Positions 1 through 5,502 of a stretch of 5,681 nt of DNA are shown here, piece by piece (positions within the stretch are counted from its first letter, which is position 1; each line of letters opens with the position of its first letter). Below the pieces are notes generated by a model that was given only the letters and a program-made list of their open reading frames with translations, made no database searches and had not been told where the DNA came from. The position numbers were made by a program, and so were the translations under genes. This DNA comes from an uncultured Clostridia bacterium (GTDB lineage: Bacteria; Bacillota; Clostridia; Christensenellales; Borkfalkiaceae): the NCBI GenBank assembly GCA_945835865.1, contig CAMAJQ010000067.1, forward strand, positions 1 to 5,681, given 5' to 3'.

Positions 1-2
1 AC

Positions 3-44
3 GGACTGCCCGGATTGAAAGCGTATCTGAAAACGACCGCGTAA
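3..44 (+). CDS. Possible C-terminal tail of an unidentified plus-strand gene (partial)
   Basis: The frame starting at base 3 reads GLPGLKAYLKTTA and then stops at TAA (42-44). It enters from beyond the left edge. The codons (CTG, GCG, ACG, TTG) fit the usage of the other genes here, and a terminator usable in this direction follows about 90 nt later. Only 13 residues are visible, so no family can be named. The same frame could be open by chance. The other two plus frames either stop earlier or run through the terminator, which makes them less likely. Confidence 0.35.
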   Translation, partial: GLPGLKAYLKTTA

Positions 45-133
45 AGCCGGAAAAGAAGATTCTTTCTCTTTCCTTCCCGGAAAACCTGTCTCCGTTCATC
101 CGCAGTCTTCCGTCGGACAGAAGGAAACCCGAT

Positions 134-172
134 AAAAAAGTGCTGACGCAAGGATTTGCGGCAGCACTTTTT
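134..172. terminator. Bidirectional intrinsic terminator
   Basis: An A-run (134-139) precedes GTGCTG (140-145), which pairs with CAGCAC (162-167). A T-run (168-172) follows. Inside the stem, CGC (147-149) can pair with GCG (158-160) across an A/G mismatch. The A-run on one side and T-run on the other give a U-tract on both strands. It can therefore end a plus-strand gene entering from the left and the minus-strand hydrogenase-rubrerythrin message. Confidence 0.8.
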
Positions 173-212
173 CAGTATCCGTTCCGACGTTTCCGACGGC
201 AGACGGACGTGC

Positions 213-265
213 GATTTTTCCGTACGGTTCCGGGCTGCCGGAAAGGCAGCCGACGCGGAAAAATC
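213..265. other. Two-part hairpin over the hydrogenase-rubrerythrin stop codon
   Basis: GATTTTTCCG (213-222) is the exact reverse complement of CGGAAAAATC (256-265). Inside it GGCTGCC (233-239) pairs with GGCAGCC (245-251) around a five-base loop. The outer stem reaches into the TGA stop (264-266) of the minus-strand gene. The T-run lies on the 5' side of the fold on both strands, so it lacks the arrangement of an intrinsic terminator. It is more likely a 3'-end stability structure upstream of the terminator at 134-172. Confidence 0.5.
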
Positions 266-2309
266 AGTAGTTTTCCTTTCTCACTTCAAAGTAAGCCTGC
301 GGGTGTTTGCAGACGGGGCAGACTTCGGGCGCCTGCGTGCCGACGACGATATGTCCGCAGTTGCGGCATTCCCAGACGGTGACGCCGCTCTTCTCGAAAA
401 CTTCCTTCGCCTCGACGTTCTGAAGAAGTTTGCGGTAACGTTCTTCGTGCGCTTTTTCAATCGCCGCTACGCCGCGGAACTGCGCGGCGAGTTCGGTGAA
501 ACCTTCTTCCTCGGCTTCTTTCGCCATGCGGTCGTACATATCCGTCCACTCAAAGTTCTCTCCCTCCGCCGCGTGAAGAAGGTTTTCGGCGGTATCGCCG
601 AGTTCGCCGAGCGCCTTAAACCACAGTTTGGCGTGTTCCTTTTCGTTTTCCGCCGTCTGAAGGAAAAGGGCGGCTATCTGCTCATAGCCCGCTTTCTTCG
701 CAACGCCCGCGAAATAGGTGTACTTGTTTCTCGCCTGCGATTCTCCCGCAAACGCTTCCCAGAGGTTCTTCTCCGTCTTGGTTCCCGCATACTTGCTCTT
801 CGGTTCGTCCACGCGGACGAATTTTTCGGCGGGCTGTTTGCAGACGGGGCAGGTGAAATCGGCGGGGATCGCCTCTCCCTCAAAAACGTAACCGCAGACG
901 GTGCATTTCCATTTTGCCATTTTCTTTTTCTCTCCTTTCGATAAATCTTGGCTGCGGACCGTATAGACGGTGTGCAGCATATTTTCAGCCGACTCGCTCA
1001 GGGGCTTTCCGTAAAACTCCCGATAGAGCCGTTGAATTTCCGTGTTTTCCTGACTGAGCCTCTTTTCCATGCTCTCGTCCCGCCGGTAAAGGGAAGCGAT
1101 TCTCGCCTTTCTCGTCCGGTCGCCGTCGGCGGTAAAATCGCGCGGCTGTCCGCCCCCTCCGATACACCCGCCGGGGCAGGTCATCACTTCGATGAAATGA
1201 TATTGCTTTTTCCCCTCTCTGACGAGCCCGATCATTTTACGGGCGTTTGCCGTCCCGTATACCACGGCGACGTTCAGCACGGTCCCTGCGATCTCTACGC
1301 TCGCTTCGCGGATCCCTTCGTAGCCTCGCACAGGTCGGAAATCCGCCATCGACGGAGACGGGGTCCGTCCCGTCAGAAAAGCGTACGCCGTGCGGAGCGC
1401 GGCTTCCATCACGCCGCCCGTATTTCCGAAGATGACTCCCGCGCCGGTAGCCTCTCCCATCAGACGGTCGTATTCGCTCTCCCCGAGAGCGTCCAGACCG
1501 ATATTCTCTTCTTTTGCCCACCGCGCGAGTTCCCTCGTCGTGATCACGTAATCGGTATCCCGCATTCCCGGCTCGCCGATCCTCTTGCCCGCGGCGTTCA
1601 TCTCTTCCCGGCGGATCTCGAACTTCTTCGCGGTGCAGGGGGTCAGCGCGACGTGGACGATGCGACGGGGATCGATGCCCGCCTCTTTCGCAAAATAACT
1701 CTTGACGGTCGCGCCCTGCATGCCGATCGGACTTTTCGCGGAGGAAATATTCGGCAGAATTTCCGGATAATAAGTCTCGGCGAATTTGACCCATGCGGGA
1801 CAGCAACTCGTAAACTGCGGTAAGGGCTTATCCGACTGTTTCGTGATGCGGGCGATCAGTTCGCTCGCCTCTTCCACGACGGTGAGGTCGGCGCCAAAAT
1901 TCGTGTCGAAGACGTAATCGACGCCCAGCGCGCGGAGCAGAGCGACCATTTTCCCCTGCACGAAAGCCCCTTTCTCCATCCCGAACTCTTCCCCGAGCGC
2001 GACGCGCACGGAAGGCGAAGTGCTGACGACGACGATTTTATTCTCGTCCTTCACCGCCTCGCGGACGGCAGGATATTCGTATCTTTCCGTAATGCTTCCC
2101 GTGGGGCATACGTTGGCGCACTGTCCGCAATGGATGCAGATCGCCCGATCCCCCGTTTTCTCCAGATCGTACGTGCCGAGAACGCCGATCGGTCCTTCGC
2201 AGACCTCGCGACATTGCCCGCAACGGATGCAGAGTTCTTCTTTTCTGACGATCGACGGATTGTCCCCGTCGATCGGAACCCGTACGCCGACGGGCATATG
2301 AACACTCAC
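264..2309 (-). CDS. [FeFe] hydrogenase fused to double-rubredoxin rubrerythrin
   Basis: A protein of 681 residues joins two enzymes. Residues 1-75 are a ferredoxin domain with two [4Fe-4S] sites (C27, C30, C33, C37; C58, C61, C64, C68). Residues about 80-455 are the H-cluster domain and small-subunit-like tail: TSCCPAW gives C169 and C170, TPCTAKKFE gives C225, and the EVMTCPGGC segment gives C378 and C382. The proton path known from C. pasteurianum CpI is intact (C169, E147, S189, E150, R154). With only two accessory clusters this is the M2 architecture. Residues 464-681 are rubrerythrin: rubredoxin (C469, C472, C487, C490), a four-helix diiron domain (E523, E556, H559, E584, E587, E618, H621) and a second rubredoxin (C648, C651, C664, C667). 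GTG at 2309 is chosen because AAGGAGG (2317-2323) ends 7 nt before it; an upstream TTG (2315) lies 1 nt from the SD and an ATG (2297) about 19 nt away. Likely role: cytoplasmic H2 turnover coupled to peroxide reduction; the coupling is inferred. Confidence 0.93.
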   Translation of the reverse strand: MSVHMPVGVRVPIDGDNPSIVRKEELCIRCGQCREVCEGPIGVLGTYDLEKTGDRAICIHCGQCANVCPTGSITERYEYPAVREAVKDENKIVVVSTSPSVRVALGEEFGMEKGAFVQGKMVALLRALGVDYVFDTNFGADLTVVEEASELIARITKQSDKPLPQFTSCCPAWVKFAETYYPEILPNISSAKSPIGMQGATVKSYFAKEAGIDPRRIVHVALTPCTAKKFEIRREEMNAAGKRIGEPGMRDTDYVITTRELARWAKEENIGLDALGESEYDRLMGEATGAGVIFGNTGGVMEAALRTAYAFLTGRTPSPSMADFRPVRGYEGIREASVEIAGTVLNVAVVYGTANARKMIGLVREGKKQYHFIEVMTCPGGCIGGGGQPRDFTADGDRTRKARIASLYRRDESMEKRLSQENTEIQRLYREFYGKPLSESAENMLHTVYTVRSQDLSKGEKKKMAKWKCTVCGYVFEGEAIPADFTCPVCKQPAEKFVRVDEPKSKYAGTKTEKNLWEAFAGESQARNKYTYFAGVAKKAGYEQIAALFLQTAENEKEHAKLWFKALGELGDTAENLLHAAEGENFEWTDMYDRMAKEAEEEGFTELAAQFRGVAAIEKAHEERYRKLLQNVEAKEVFEKSGVTVWECRNCGHIVVGTQAPEVCPVCKHPQAYFEVRKENY
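918..936 (-). promoter_or_regulatory. Internal ribosome binding site and ATG for the rubrerythrin half
   Basis: Within the fused gene, minus-strand AGGAGA (936-931) lies 10 nt before an in-frame ATG (920-918). The ATG begins [11 protein letters not shown], the normal start of a rubrerythrin with an N-terminal rubredoxin. The coding sequence upstream reads as a low-complexity linker (SKGEKKK), which is what a translated Shine-Dalgarno region gives. Free rubrerythrin of 218 residues could be made from this site. The spacing is slightly long, so the strength is uncertain. Confidence 0.55.
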
Positions 2310-2316
2310 TTCCAAT

Positions 2317-2336
2317 CCTCCTTTTCCGTCCGGAGG
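2317..2336 (-). promoter_or_regulatory. Hydrogenase SD with a complementary CCTCC upstream
   Basis: On the minus strand the SD core GGAGG (2321-2317) is preceded by CCTCC (2336-2332), with 10 nt between. The two can pair as a five-base-pair hairpin that would hide the ribosome binding site. The SD itself decides the GTG start. The hairpin is short and may be chance. Confidence 0.4.
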
Positions 2337-2368
2337 GGTTCCCTCGCAAACGGTTTCCGTTCAACTTT

Positions 2369-2397
2369 ATTTTAGCACTTGACGGAAAATTTTGCAA
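2369..2397 (-). promoter_or_regulatory. Hydrogenase-rubrerythrin promoter
   Basis: On the minus strand -35 TTGCAA (2397-2392) is followed by a 17-nt spacer ending in TGC and by -10 TAAAAT (2374-2369), an extended -10 promoter of the housekeeping sigma type. The predicted start near 2362 gives a leader of about 50 nt before the GTG. The cvpA promoter has the same hexamers, spacing and TGC. Confidence 0.7.
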
Positions 2398-2445
2398 GGG
2401 TTTTTTAAAGAATTCACACAATTTTAAGAATTATTCCTATGCCGG

Positions 2446-2592
2446 TTATTTCCCGAGGACAGCCCCGGTCAGTTCGGACAAAAGATCCCGCCGGATCCCT
2501 TCCGACAGAATACCGATCAGAAGCACGAGGGATACCACCGCCGAAAAAAACTCGAGCGCGGCGTTCATATTGTACATTTCGTTCAGCGTCAT
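2446..2592 (-). CDS. Small single-span membrane protein (48 residues, unrecognised)
   Basis: ATG at 2592-2590 opens a 48-codon frame ending in TAA (2448-2446). The product begins MTLNEMYNMNAAL, has one hydrophobic helix at about residues 15-29 (FFSAVVSLVLLIGIL), then a charged tail containing IRRDLLSEL. The basic residues after the helix suggest a cytoplasmic C-terminus. A purine-rich GGGAAAGGG lies 3 nt before the ATG, and a stop precedes it in frame. A strong minus-strand promoter candidate lies upstream at 2746-2774. The hydrogenase gene follows 136 nt downstream on the same strand with no terminator seen between, so read-through is possible. I do not recognise a family. It could be a genuine small protein or the N-terminal remnant of a larger multi-pass sensor protein. 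Confidence 0.5.
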   Translation of the reverse strand: MTLNEMYNMNAALEFFSAVVSLVLLIGILSEGIRRDLLSELTGAVLGK

Positions 2593-2639
2593 ACGCCCTT
2601 TCCCCGCGATTTTACTTATTCTTTACGTAAAAAAACTGT

Positions 2640-2676
2640 TTTTGTTGCGCTTTTGTTGCACTGAAAAGTGTAAAAT
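2640..2676 (+). promoter_or_regulatory. Possible diguanylate cyclase promoter with tandem repeat and dyad
   Basis: TTTTGTTGCGC (2640-2650) is followed immediately by TTTTGTTGCAC (2651-2661), a tandem pair differing at one base. Next comes the dyad CACT-GAAA-AGTG (2660-2670 region), then TAAAAT (2671-2676), the -10 hexamer used elsewhere in the window. No good -35 lies at 16-18 nt; the best, TTGCGC (2645-2650), leaves 20 nt. This suggests an activator-dependent promoter or operator, but it is weak evidence. A start near 2683 would give a leader of about 175 nt. Confidence 0.35.
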
Positions 2677-2699
2677 AAAAGAAGAATACCCTTTTTTGT

Positions 2700-2718
2700 C
2701 CCTTCCTTCACGGGAGGG
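2700..2718 (+). other. Leader hairpin before the diguanylate cyclase
   Basis: CCCTTCC (2700-2706) pairs with GGGAGGG (2712-2718) around TTCAC, seven pairs with one G-U in plus-strand RNA. No T-run follows, so it is not a terminator. The segment lies where transcripts from the two opposed promoter candidates would overlap. I recognise no known riboswitch, including the cyclic-di-GMP classes. Confidence 0.35.
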
Positions 2719-2745
2719 ATGAAAAATCTTCGGGACTTCCCTTTC

Positions 2746-2774
2746 AGTATACCACATTTTTCTTTCTTTTTCAA
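2746..2774 (-). promoter_or_regulatory. Strong minus-strand promoter candidate
   Basis: On the minus strand TTGAAA (2774-2769), 17 nt, then TATACT (2751-2746), preceded by TGG, which gives an extended -10. Both hexamers match the housekeeping consensus at five of six bases. A transcript from about 2739 would run toward the small membrane protein ORF and on toward the hydrogenase gene. It would also be antisense to the start of the cyclase leader. Confidence 0.6.
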
Positions 2775-2857
2775 CAAAAATTCTTCCGTTCCTCAGAAAA
2801 AAGAAGGTGCCGAAAAACGCCGCACGTCCCGCCGAAGTCCCGGAAAAGGAGCAACCA

Positions 2858-3919
2858 ATGAAAATCTACGTCGCGTCCATCATCGTTTCATCGCTGGCGA
2901 TGATCGTCCTGATCTGTTTATCCCGGAAAAATTACCTCATGTCGGAAAGGGAAAAGAGAGCCATTCTGGTCAGTTCCGTCCTGCTCGTCACGTGCGCCTG
3001 TTCGGAATGTATCGGCGTTCTGATCGACGGAGTCTCCCCCGCATGGCGGATCCCGCACATCCTGGTCAAATTCATCGAGTTATCCGTCACGCCGTTTATT
3101 CCCGTCGTCTTTGCAAACGGCTTCGCGACTCTGCGCACCCGCCGTTGGGAAATTTTTCCCCTCGTGTTGCATGCCTGCGTTCAGCTCGTCTCCGTCTTCA
3201 CCGGCATAACCTTCTTCGTCGACGCGGAAAACTTCTATCACCACAGCACTTTGTATTTTCTCTATTACGTCGCCATTGCCTTCTCAATCGTATATCTCCT
3301 CGTATCCGTCGCCGTTTTCAGCAAGCGTTTTCAGAACCGCAACAAAACCGCCCTCATCCTGAATATGGTTCTCGTGATCGCCGGCATCGTCTGTCAGGCG
3401 ATCGACGGATCGATCCGCGTCGTCTGGATGACCGTCTGCTTCGGAACGATCATGTTCTATATTTATTATAACAACCTCTTTCTGCAGATCGACGAACTGA
3501 CCGAATTGCTCAACCGCGCCACCTTTGAGTACCGCGTGAAGACGGAACAGAAAAGGGTCGGCGTCCTCTTCTTCGACGTCAACGAGTTCAAGAGCATCAA
3601 CGACCGTTACGGGCACCCCTTCGGAGACGACTGTCTGAAAACGGTCTCGTGGGCGCTCCGCGCGGCGTACGGGAAATCGGGGCTTTGCTACCGGATCGGG
3701 GGAGACGAGTTCTGCGTCATCCTCGACAAGCGTATCGAGCAAGCGGACGAGATGACCGCCGAATTTAAAAGACGGCTCGCGGAGATCCGCACGAGCGAGA
3801 ACAGACTGCCGACGGTCGCCGTCGGCACGGAGATCTTCGAACCGGACGGCAACCGCCTGTCCGACGTGATCGTGGTTGCGGACGAAAAGATGTATTTCGA
3901 TAAGCGGGCGGAAAAATAA
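2858..3919 (+). CDS. Membrane-bound diguanylate cyclase (7TM-GGDEF)
   Basis: This 353-residue protein should make cyclic-di-GMP from two GTP at the inner face of the membrane. The first 210 residues hold about seven hydrophobic segments (roughly 2-22, 35-56, 67-89, 97-120, 131-154, 163-182, 186-209) with no recognised sensor domain. DELTELLNRATF at 212-223 is the usual entry to a GGDEF domain. The active site looks intact: metal-binding D240 in FFDVNEFK, substrate residues N248 and D257 in the ND-GH-GD segment, and GGDEF at 281-285, ending with ADEKMY (341-346). The RxxD inhibitory I-site expected just before GGDEF is absent. ATG 2858 is preceded by AAAGGAG with 6-nt spacing; an upstream in-frame GTG at 2807 has no good SD. 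It is a single-gene unit, convergent with yyaC. The signal it senses cannot be read from the sequence. Confidence 0.92.
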   Translation: MKIYVASIIVSSLAMIVLICLSRKNYLMSEREKRAILVSSVLLVTCACSECIGVLIDGVSPAWRIPHILVKFIELSVTPFIPVVFANGFATLRTRRWEIFPLVLHACVQLVSVFTGITFFVDAENFYHHSTLYFLYYVAIAFSIVYLLVSVAVFSKRFQNRNKTALILNMVLVIAGIVCQAIDGSIRVVWMTVCFGTIMFYIYYNNLFLQIDELTELLNRATFEYRVKTEQKRVGVLFFDVNEFKSINDRYGHPFGDDCLKTVSWALRAAYGKSGLCYRIGGDEFCVILDKRIEQADEMTAEFKRRLAEIRTSENRLPTVAVGTEIFEPDGNRLSDVIVVADEKMYFDKRAEK

Positions 3920-3959
3920 CGCCCGAAAATCTTCCGTCTTCAAGCGTTTATCGTCTTAT

Positions 3960-3985
3960 GGAAGGACTTCCCCCTTCCGTTTCTT
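3960..3985 (+). terminator. Possible terminator of the diguanylate cyclase
   Basis: GGAAGG (3960-3965) pairs with CCTTCC (3973-3978) around a seven-base loop, followed by the interrupted T-tract GTTTCTT. It lies 40 nt after the cyclase stop and before the convergent yyaC end. A second hairpin, CGGGCG (3905-3910) with CGCCCG (3920-3925), encloses the TAA stop but has no T-tract. The U-tract here is imperfect, hence modest confidence. Confidence 0.4.
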
Positions 3986-4005
3986 GCGGAGGGAGCCCGG
4001 ATCCT

Positions 4006-4581
4006 TCAGCGGAAAGAAGCGGTTTCACGATAGACCGTTTTCGTCTCTTCCGCCGTGCGGACGTACCGACACAGGGCGTCGGCGAGAAAGTCCGCCAGGG
4101 CGTACACACGCGAAAAGCGGACGAGCCGTAAAAAGGCGCCCCCGTTCCCCTTCTTCTCTTCCATGACGGCGATCAGGCTCGCGCTGCCGACGGGAAGAAG
4201 GCTTTTCTTTACCCCCGCCCCGGGACAGAGAGGACGGTCGGTCAGACGGAGTTTGCCGATTTCGGACCTCTCGCCGAGCGCGGCGTCCACCGCGAGGACC
4301 TTCGCGTACGGATGGACGTGATTGAGAAAGACGGAAAGGCAGTTTGCCTCTTTCGCCGTGACGGGTTTCTCTAAAGTTCCGTAGACGTACGCAGCCCCCT
4401 TCAGGCGTTCCTGCAGAAGACTTCCCGTCAGAGGACCGAGGCTGTCGCCGGAAACGGCGTCCGTTCCGATGCAGGCAAAGACGGGGATCTCCCCGCCGAG
4501 CACGGAACATAGCGCGCGCACGACGGCGTCCGTCGCTGATTTTGTCGCCGTAAAATCCGGCTTAAAAGTAAAATTTTTCAT
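4006..4581 (-). CDS. yyaC: YyaC family spore protein (DUF1256, putative protease)
   Basis: This 191-residue protein matches the YyaC/DUF1256 family, annotated as a putative spore protease; its fold is thought to resemble the germination protease GPR and hydrogenase maturation proteases. Visible family motifs are CIGTDAVSGDSLGP (37-50), YVYGTLEKPV (65-74), AVDAALG (97-103), PGAGV (120-124) and PVG (130-132). The length is normal for the family, and no signal peptide or membrane segment is seen. In Bacillus the gene is expressed in the forespore, which makes sporulation the likely role here. The substrate is unknown. The ATG at 4581 has only a weak SD (GGGG about 9 nt upstream) and no clear housekeeping -10, as might be expected for a sporulation-sigma gene, though I could not identify such a promoter. 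It is divergent from cvpA and convergent with the cyclase. Confidence 0.85.
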   Translation of the reverse strand: MKNFTFKPDFTATKSATDAVVRALCSVLGGEIPVFACIGTDAVSGDSLGPLTGSLLQERLKGAAYVYGTLEKPVTAKEANCLSVFLNHVHPYAKVLAVDAALGERSEIGKLRLTDRPLCPGAGVKKSLLPVGSASLIAVMEEKKGNGGAFLRLVRFSRVYALADFLADALCRYVRTAEETKTVYRETASFR

Positions 4582-4619
4582 TTTTTAGCCCCGTTGTAAA
4601 CATTTTGTGAAAAAAACAG

Positions 4620-4648
4620 TTGCAAAAGGTCGATTTATATGCTAAAAT
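4620..4648 (+). promoter_or_regulatory. cvpA promoter
   Basis: TTGCAA (4620-4625), a 17-nt spacer ending in TGC (4640-4642), then TAAAAT (4643-4648) form an extended -10 promoter. The arrangement is the same as at the hydrogenase gene. TTGCAA is its own reverse complement and could also face yyaC, but no good -10 lies 17 nt away on that side. Confidence 0.75.
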
Positions 4649-4663
4649 AATAGCAGACAGTGT

Positions 4664-4682
4664 ATGATAAGGATATTATCAT
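4664..4682 (+). other. Inverted repeat in the cvpA leader
   Basis: ATGATAA (4664-4670) and TTATCAT (4676-4682) are perfect reverse complements around GGATA. The repeat lies about 10 nt after the predicted transcription start and 6 nt before the GGAGG of cvpA. It may be an operator or a 5' mRNA hairpin. Confidence 0.5.
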
Positions 4683-4698
4683 CAAATCGGAGGTTACT

Positions 4699-5352
4699 AT
4701 GGCTATTATCGATATCGTCGTCGCAGTCCTTCTTCTCGTATTCGGGATCTTCGGACTCGTAAAGGGCTTTGCGCGTCAGGTTTTGTCAATCCTTTCCTTC
4801 ATCTTTGCCATTGTCGTCGGTTTCTTCCTTCTGAAACCCGTCTACAATCTGTTGTATGACAAAGTCGGCTTCTTCGCTTCGTGGGTCAACGGTCTGGGAG
4901 AAAGCCTCAAAGGCGTCAACCTTTCCTTCCTTGCCGGACTTGCGGAAAAAGCGGGAAAAACGCAGGGCGCGCTTCTTTCGGAATACATATTCAAAGCCGC
5001 CGTGTTCATTCTTCTTGCGGTCATTGCGGGAATCCTGTTCAAGATCGTCAAAAAAATTCTCGAATGCATCGTCTCTCTGCCCGTCATCAACGTGATCGAC
5101 AGGATCCTCGGCGTCGCGCTCGGCTTCTTCTGGGTGCTTCTCATCGTGGTCATTCTTCTCCTCATCGTCACCGCGCTCAGAGACAAAGCGCCCTTCCTCG
5201 ACACCTTCATGACTTCTCAGGTGGAAAAAGACGGTTGCCTCGTCAACAAGTTTATTGTTGCCAACCTCGACAAAATTAAAACCTATTTCACCGAGATCTT
5301 CAATTTCCTGAAGGGTTTCGTCCCCGGTGCCGTCGAAGCGCTTGCGGGCTGA
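4699..5352 (+). CDS. cvpA: CvpA family membrane protein
   Basis: This 217-residue protein fits the CvpA (colicin V production) family of small integral membrane proteins whose molecular function is not settled. It opens with MAIIDIVVAVLLLVFG and GLVKGFARQ (19-27), the family's typical first helix and loop. Membrane segments are near 3-22, 28-47, 97-117 and 136-160, and DRILGVALG (134-142) is the conserved stretch before the last helix. A loop at 50-95 and a tail at 161-217 lie outside the membrane. ATG 4699 follows GGAGG (4689-4693) with 5-nt spacing; an in-frame GTG at 4660 falls almost at the transcription start and is rejected. It stands alone between its own promoter and terminator, so context adds little about its job. 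The family assignment is good, the role is not known. Confidence 0.85.
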   Translation: MAIIDIVVAVLLLVFGIFGLVKGFARQVLSILSFIFAIVVGFFLLKPVYNLLYDKVGFFASWVNGLGESLKGVNLSFLAGLAEKAGKTQGALLSEYIFKAAVFILLAVIAGILFKIVKKILECIVSLPVINVIDRILGVALGFFWVLLIVVILLLIVTALRDKAPFLDTFMTSQVEKDGCLVNKFIVANLDKIKTYFTEIFNFLKGFVPGAVEALAG

Positions 5353-5395
5353 ACGGAAATTCCCGGAAAGGGGATCTGAAATCGTTTTCTTTACG

Positions 5396-5427
5396 GCGCG
5401 TCCCGTTTTTCGGGGCGCGTTTCGTTT
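5396..5427 (+). terminator. cvpA terminator
   Basis: CGCGTCCCG (5397-5405) pairs with CGGGGCGCG (5411-5419), nine pairs with one T-G wobble, around a TTTTT loop. The tail is TTTCGTTT. It lies 44 nt after the cvpA stop. The strong GC stem and T-rich tail make it a typical intrinsic terminator. Confidence 0.82.
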
Positions 5428-5463
5428 ATGGGAAAGCAGAAGCGGAATCCCCACGACGCGTCT

Positions 5464-5502
5464 TTAGCGGAGTAGCGATAGGGATTATCGCTACTCCGTT
5501 AG
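5464..5502. repeat. Long perfect hairpin at the left edge of the hairpin array
   Basis: CGGAGTAGCGATA (5468-5480) is the exact reverse complement of TATCGCTACTCCG (5486-5498), with a GGGAT loop. Pairing can extend outward to 5464 and 5502 with two wobble pairs, giving 17 pairs. No T-run follows on either strand. It directly precedes the linker-hairpin array and is probably its left boundary element. Confidence 0.7.

Noticed and set aside
156..944. Long plus-strand ORF of 262 codons opposite the rubrerythrin part
   Set aside because: It is the shadow of a gene with clear family motifs. Its product is rich in Phe and Arg with no recognisable domain, and it runs across the 3' hairpin.
948..1823. 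Plus-strand ORF of 291 codons opposite the hydrogenase domain
   Set aside because: It lies antisense to the H-cluster motifs, with no SD and no recognisable product; GC-rich third positions explain the open frame.
2307..2315. TTG at 2315 as the hydrogenase start
   Set aside because: Only one base separates it from the AGGAGG; the GTG two codons later has ideal 7-nt spacing.
2369..2382. Half of a CIRCE (HrcA) operator: plus-strand TTAGCACTT resembles TTAGCACTC
   Set aside because: The required inverted second half, nine bases further on, is absent. The match comes from the TGC-TAAAAT promoter element.
2807..2857. Extension of the cyclase to the GTG at 2807
   Set aside because: It adds a charged 17-residue stretch before the first TM helix and lacks a good SD; the ATG at 2858 has AAAGGAG at 6 nt.
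2719..3471. Plus-strand ORF of 250 codons overlapping the cyclase in another frame
   Set aside because: No SD and a basic, domain-less product. The other frame holds the TM helices and GGDEF domain.
3284..3943. Minus-strand ORF of 219 codons opposite the cyclase
   Set aside because: Antisense shadow of the GGDEF region with no start signal or known domain.
4786..5454. Minus-strand ORF of 222 codons opposite cvpA
   Set aside because: It crosses the cvpA terminator and yields a highly acidic product typical of the complement of a hydrophobic membrane protein gene.
5428..5475. Short ORF starting at the ATG at 5429
   Set aside because: Fifteen codons, no SD, positioned just after a terminator, and it ends inside the long hairpin.
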